Below, in pieces: positions 31,691 to 35,466 of a stretch of 35,466 nt of DNA. The position numbers and the translations under genes were made by a program. The DNA is from Actinomycetes bacterium (GTDB taxonomy: Bacteria > Actinomycetota > Acidimicrobiia > Acidimicrobiales > Palsa-688), in the NCBI GenBank assembly GCA_021846485.1, contig JAJZWW010000002.1, forward strand, positions 1 through 35,466, read 5' to 3'. Numbering within the stretch: the stretch's first letter is position 1; every line of letters begins with the position of its first letter. The notes below the pieces were generated by a model. The model was not told the DNA's origin. It was given only the letters and a program-made list of their open reading frames with translations, and ran no database searches.

Positions 31691-32985
31691 CCGGGGAGGG
31701 GGCTGCTCCGCCGCCGGAGGGCCAGACCGACAGCCGGACCGGTGCGGCGCCGGTCGCGAAGCCCCCTGGAGGGGCGGGACCGGCGGGCGGAGAGGTCGGC
31801 CCGCTGGCCGGGGTGCGGGTGGTCGAGTGCGGGACGCTGATCGCCGGTCCGTTCTGCGGGCAGCTGCTCGGGGACTTCGGGGCCGAGGTGATCAAGGTGG
31901 AGGACCCCGCCGGCGGGGACCCGATGCGCCAGTGGGGTCAGGTGAAGGTCCAGGGCCGGTCACTGCACTGGCCGATCGTCGCCCGCAACAAGAAGTCGGT
32001 TACCGCCGACCTGCGCCGGCCGGAGGGCCAGGAGCTGCTGCGCGGCCTGCTCGAGCGGGCCGACGTGCTGGTGGAGAACTTCCGGCCCGGCACCCTCGAG
32101 CGCTGGGATCTCGGACCTGACCATCTCGCCGAGATCAACCCCCGCCTGGTGGTGGTGCGGGTCAGCGGCTACGGCCAGAGCGGGCCGTACGCGCCCCGGG
32201 CCGGCTTCGGCTCGATCGGCGAGGCGATGGGTGGGATCCGCTACCTGTCCGGCGAGCCGGACCGGCCGCCGTCACGGGTGGGGATCTCCCTCGGAGACTC
32301 GCTCGCGGCCACCTTCGCCGCCCTCGGGGCGCTGCTCGCCCTGCGGGCCCGGGACCGTACCGGTCGCGGGCAGGTCGTCGACTCGGCGATCTACGAGGCG
32401 GTGCTCGCCTTGATGGAGGCGGAGCTGCCCGAGTGGGAGCTCGCCGGCTACCAGCGCCAGCGGACCGGCTCGGTCCTGCCCGGAGCGGCACCCTCCAACG
32501 TGTACCCGACCGCCGACGGCGACCAGATCCTGGTCGCCGCCAACCGGGACACGGTCTTCGCCCGCTTGGCCGTGCTGATGGGACGCCCGGAGCTGACCGA
32601 GGACCCCCGCTACGCCACCAACGACGCCCGCTCGGCCCGCCAGGAGGAGCTCGACGGGATCGTCGCCTCCTTCACCGCGACCCGGCCCGCCGCCGAGCTG
32701 CTCGAGGCGCTCGCCGACGCCGGCGTGCCCGCCGGGATGATCTACCAGGCAAGAGACATGCTGGGCGACCCGCACTTCGCGGCCCGGGAAGCCGTCGTCC
32801 GCCTGGCCCATCCGATCCTCGGGGAGTTTCCCCTGCAAAACGTCGCCCCGAGGCTGTCGGGCACGCCAGGGGCGGTGCGCACCCTCGGCCCCGAGCTCGG
32901 CGTCGACAACGACGAGATCTACCGGGGCCTGCTCGGTCTCGCCGACGAGGACCTCGACCGCCTGCGCGCCGCCGGCATCGTGTGA
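31687..32985 (+). CDS. Class III CoA-transferase (CaiB/BaiF family)
   Basis: Moves CoA between carboxylic acids. The 432-aa protein starts the domain at about residue 40 (LAGVRVVECGTLIAGPFCGQLLGDFGAEVIKVED), preceded by a Gly/Pro/Ala-rich lead. The catalytic aspartate is D204 in SLGDSLAATFAALGALLALRARDRTGRGQVVD, matching the GDS motif of formyl-CoA transferase. Other family stretches are ENFRPGTLERWDLG, RVSGYGQSGPYAPRAGFG and the C-terminal region VPAGMIYQARDMLGDPHF. The GTG at 31687 is chosen for the GTGA overlap with the regulator stop. Its substrate is unknown; an upstream ligase and downstream hydantoinase-like pair suggest processing of an activated acid. Confidence 0.92.
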   Translation: MTGEGAAPPPEGQTDSRTGAAPVAKPPGGAGPAGGEVGPLAGVRVVECGTLIAGPFCGQLLGDFGAEVIKVEDPAGGDPMRQWGQVKVQGRSLHWPIVARNKKSVTADLRRPEGQELLRGLLERADVLVENFRPGTLERWDLGPDHLAEINPRLVVVRVSGYGQSGPYAPRAGFGSIGEAMGGIRYLSGEPDRPPSRVGISLGDSLAATFAALGALLALRARDRTGRGQVVDSAIYEAVLALMEAELPEWELAGYQRQRTGSVLPGAAPSNVYPTADGDQILVAANRDTVFARLAVLMGRPELTEDPRYATNDARSARQEELDGIVASFTATRPAAELLEALADAGVPAGMIYQARDMLGDPHFAAREAVVRLAHPILGEFPLQNVAPRLSGTPGAVRTLGPELGVDNDEIYRGLLGLADEDLDRLRAAGIV

Positions 32986-32998
32986 GAAAGGGGAGACC

Positions 32999-35059
32999 GT
33001 GACCTACCGCCTGGGTGTCGACGTGGGAGGCACCTTCACCGACGTGTTGTTGATCGACGAGGGCAGCGGCGTCACCCATCGGGCCAAGACGCCGTCGACC
33101 CCCGACGACCAGTCCCGGGGCGTGCTGGAAGGGGTCCGCAAGGCCTGCGCGCTGGCGGGGATCGAGCCCTCCGAGGTCGCCCACGTCCTGCACGGAACGA
33201 CCGTCGCGACGAACGCGATCCTGGAGGGAAAGGGGGCCCGAGTCGGATTGGTCACCACGCGGGGGTTCCGGCAGGTGCTGCAGGTGGCCCGATCCTTCGT
33301 GCCCGGGGGCCTTGCAGGGTGGATCACGTGGCCCAAGCCGACCCCCCTGGCCCACCTGGAGGACACTGTCGAGGTGCCCGAGCGGGTCGACACCCGGGGA
33401 GAGGTCCTGGTCGAGCTCGACGTCGGCGCCGCCCGCGCGGCTCTTGCGCACCTGCGATCGAAGGGCGTGGAGGCGCTCACCGTCGCGTTCGTCAACGCCT
33501 TCGCCAACCCCGACCACGAGCGGCGGGTGGCGGAGCTGGCTGCCGAGGAGCTGCCCGGGGTCGCGGTGTCGCTCAGCAGCGAGATCCTCCCCGAGATCCG
33601 GGAGTACGAGCGCACGATCACCACCGTCGCGAACAGCTACGTGCGACCCGTCGTCGGCCGCTACCTCGAGTCCCTGGAGCACCAGCTGGGCGCCGGCGGG
33701 GTCGGCGCCTCGCTGCACGTCCTGCGCAGCGACGGCGGCCTCGCGAGTGTCGCCACCGCTGAGGTCGCCCCGGTCAACCTGCTCATGTCCGGCCCGGCCG
33801 GTGGGGTCGCCGGCGCGGTGTGGGCGGCCGGCCAGGCCGGCTACACCAACCTGCTCACCTTCGACATGGGCGGGACCTCCACCGACGTCGCCCTGGTCGA
33901 GGACGGCAAGGCCCGCATCGGAAGGGAGACCACCGTGGGGGATCTCTCGGTGCGGGCCAGCTCCGTCGACGTGCGCACCGTCGGCGCGGGCGGCGGTTCG
34001 ATCGCCCACGTTCCGGAGCTGACCAAGGCCCTGCGCGTCGGCCCGCAGTCGGCGGGCGCCGAGCCCGGCCCGGCGGCCTACGGCAGGGGCGGCGGCGACC
34101 CGACGGTCACCGACGCCAACGTCGTGCTCGGCTACCTGCCGCCCCGCCTGATCGGCGGGGAGATGACCCTCGACGTCGACGCGGCCACCGCCGCGGTGCA
34201 GCAGATCGCCGACGCCATGGGCCTGGCCGACGTGCGCGTTGCGGCGGCGGGGATCGTGGACATCGTCAACGAGAACATGTTCGGCGCGCTCCGCCTGGTC
34301 TCGGTCCAGCAGGGCTACGACCCCCGCGACTTCGCCCTGGTCGCCTTCGGCGGCGCCGGGCCGCTGCACGCCAACGCCCTCGGGCGGCTGATGGGCTCCT
34401 GGCCGGTGATCGTCCCCCCGTCGCCGGGGGTCCTCTGCGCGTACGGCGACGCCACCACCAGCCTGCGCAACGAGTCCGCCCGCACCTTCATCCGCCGCTT
34501 TTCGGAGGTCTCCGACGCCGAGGTGGCCGGCGCCCTGCGGGAGCTGGCGTCCGAGGCCCGCGCTGCGCTCGACGCCGAGGGCGTCCCCGACGCCGAGCAG
34601 GAGGTCACCTGGCAGGTCGACGTCCGCTACCAGGGCCAGGGTTTCGAGGTCCCCGTCGACGTGGAGCCGGAGGCGCTCGACCTCCGCGGCCTGCTCGAGG
34701 AGGTCGGCCGGCGCTTCGACGCCGAGCACCGCAGGCTGTTCATGTTCGACCTCGACACCGAGCACGAGGTGGTCAACCTGCGCGCGGTGGTGCAGGCCCG
34801 CGCCGCCCACGTCGCCGCCCCCGAGCTCGAGGTGGGCGGTCCCGACCCGTCCGCGGCGCTCACCGGCACCGTGGCGGTCTGGGTGGACGGCGCCGAGCTC
34901 CCCGCCGGGCTCTACGAGCGGGCCGGGCTGCGGGCCGGCAACGTCGTCGTCGGCCCGGCGGTGGTCACCGAGATGGACTCCACCACCTTGGTCCTGCCCG
35001 GTCACGCAGCCAGCGTGGACCGGATCGGCAACCTGATCATCCGACCCGAGGAGGGCTGA
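32999..35059 (+). CDS. Hydantoinase/oxoprolinase family protein, subunit A
   Basis: ATP-dependent enzyme subunit of 686 aa, the normal length of HyuA-type proteins. An actin-like fold is visible from LGVDVGGTFTDVLLID (4-19), the mid-protein FDMGGTSTDVALVEDG (about 288-303), VGAGGGSIAHV (about 328-338), QSAGAEPGPAAYGRGG and VAFGGAGPLHANALGRLMG. Relatives are N-methylhydantoinase, 5-oxoprolinase, caprolactamase and the acetone and acetophenone carboxylases. They use ATP to activate a carbonyl or amide for hydrolysis or carboxylation, always with a B subunit. The GTG start has GGGGAG 5 bases upstream. It lies 13 bases after the CoA-transferase and is followed at once by the B subunit. The substrate class cannot be decided from sequence. 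Confidence 0.92.
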   Translation: MTYRLGVDVGGTFTDVLLIDEGSGVTHRAKTPSTPDDQSRGVLEGVRKACALAGIEPSEVAHVLHGTTVATNAILEGKGARVGLVTTRGFRQVLQVARSFVPGGLAGWITWPKPTPLAHLEDTVEVPERVDTRGEVLVELDVGAARAALAHLRSKGVEALTVAFVNAFANPDHERRVAELAAEELPGVAVSLSSEILPEIREYERTITTVANSYVRPVVGRYLESLEHQLGAGGVGASLHVLRSDGGLASVATAEVAPVNLLMSGPAGGVAGAVWAAGQAGYTNLLTFDMGGTSTDVALVEDGKARIGRETTVGDLSVRASSVDVRTVGAGGGSIAHVPELTKALRVGPQSAGAEPGPAAYGRGGGDPTVTDANVVLGYLPPRLIGGEMTLDVDAATAAVQQIADAMGLADVRVAAAGIVDIVNENMFGALRLVSVQQGYDPRDFALVAFGGAGPLHANALGRLMGSWPVIVPPSPGVLCAYGDATTSLRNESARTFIRRFSEVSDAEVAGALRELASEARAALDAEGVPDAEQEVTWQVDVRYQGQGFEVPVDVEPEALDLRGLLEEVGRRFDAEHRRLFMFDLDTEHEVVNLRAVVQARAAHVAAPELEVGGPDPSAALTGTVAVWVDGAELPAGLYERAGLRAGNVVVGPAVVTEMDSTTLVLPGHAASVDRIGNLIIRPEEG

Positions 35060-35062
35060 GCT

Positions 35063-35466
35063 TTGGCCACCGTCGTCCAGTCCGGGGAGCCTCTCACCAA
35101 GGCGTCCGAGATCGACCCGGTAACCGTCGACATCATCGAGAACGCCCTGCGCAACGCCCGGGCGGAGATGGACGCAGTGCTGTTCCGCACCGCGATGTCC
35201 CCGGGTATCCGGGAGCAGCACGACGAGTTCCCGCTCATCGCCGACCCCGATGGGTTGATGGTGGTCGGGCAGTTCGGCCTGTCCATCCCGGCCTTCTTGG
35301 ACGGCTATTCCGGGACGGTCGAGGAAGGCGACATCCTTTTCACCTCCGACCCCTACTCCTGTGGCGGGGCGATCAGCCACGCCAACGACTGGCTCATCCT
35401 CCTGCCGATCTACGTCGAGGGTCGGGTGGTCGGCTGGGCCGCCCAGTTCGGCCACATGACCGACGT
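35063..35466 (+). CDS. Hydantoinase B/oxoprolinase family protein (partial, cut by window end)
   Basis: Only the first 134 codons are present. The protein reads TVDIIENALRNARAEMDAVLFRTAMSPGIREQHDEFPLIADPDGLMV, then DILFTSDPYSCGGAISHANDWLILLPIY and WAAQFGHMTDV. That is the characteristic start of HyuB-type subunits, with FTSDPY and the GHMTDVGG-like region just reached at the edge. The start is a TTG at 35063, 3 bases after the hyuA stop, with GGAGGG about 8 bases upstream. It forms the catalytic complex with the preceding A subunit. Full-length relatives run to about 550-700 aa, so most of the gene lies outside. Confidence 0.9.
   Translation, partial: MATVVQSGEPLTKASEIDPVTVDIIENALRNARAEMDAVLFRTAMSPGIREQHDEFPLIADPDGLMVVGQFGLSIPAFLDGYSGTVEEGDILFTSDPYSCGGAISHANDWLILLPIYVEGRVVGWAAQFGHMTD

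Noticed and set aside
1-35466. Insertion sequences, integrases, tRNA attachment sites or other signs of a genomic island
   Set aside because: No transposase, integrase or tRNA was found, and codon and GC usage look uniform across the regions.

Overview
The window is very GC-rich, with G or C at almost every third codon position. It has many GTG and TTG starts, a predicted F420-dependent LLM-class oxidoreductase, a lactate dehydrogenase resembling mycobacterial LldD2, and several genes whose -10 box lies 6-7 bases before the start codon, as in leaderless transcripts. This points to an actinobacterium. DabAB together with sugar-acid catabolism would suit an Acidimicrobiia-like lineage, but that placement is inference. 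No rRNA, tRNA, CRISPR array, insertion sequence or phage gene was found.

Region 1 (1-10 kb) is a myo-inositol catabolic locus. A leftward operon iolC - aldolase - iolB - iolD (4641 to 8) has three overlapping gene junctions. It starts from a TTGACA-18-TAACGT promoter beside a perfect 15-base palindrome, shared with the divergent gntR/hutC-type regulator. Converging on gntR is one long gene fusing an IolG-type dehydrogenase to an IolE-type dehydratase. Divergent from that fusion are two more Gfo/Idh/MocA dehydrogenases. Together these cover inositol to malonate semialdehyde plus DHAP; iolA is not in the window and may lie beyond the left edge.

Region 2 (10.3-13.4 kb) is a CUT2 sugar ABC transporter (Tat lipoprotein, permease, single-domain ATPase) coupled by 4-base overlaps. 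Its position just after the dehydrogenases suggests inositol or a related polyol as substrate.

Region 3 (13.3-19.1 kb) is a leftward sugar-acid and pentose block: uxaA-like altronate dehydratase, uxuB-like mannonate/altronate oxidoreductase, xylose isomerase and xylulokinase. The xylulokinase end overlaps the convergent ABC ATPase end by 35 bases.

Region 4 (19.1-24.5 kb) holds dabB-dabA, an energy-coupled inorganic carbon uptake system. A near-symmetric 20-base operator covers its TATAAT box, and a small winged-helix regulator is divergent from it. A lone bioY follows.

Region 5 (24.7-29.2 kb) is a run of mostly single-gene units: HAD phosphatase, LLM oxidoreductase, lldD, a DUF2520 protein, then a non-coding stretch with two abutting tandem arrays (three 27-base and three 19-base units) that look like inverted relatives of one another.

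Region 6 (29.2 kb to the end) has an AMP-forming acyl-CoA ligase, a terminator-like hairpin over its stop codon, two TGTATACA operator cores, and a GntR/FCD regulator - class III CoA-transferase - hyuA - hyuB operon running off the right edge. It looks like an uncharacterised catabolic module for a carboxylic acid, lactam or ketone.
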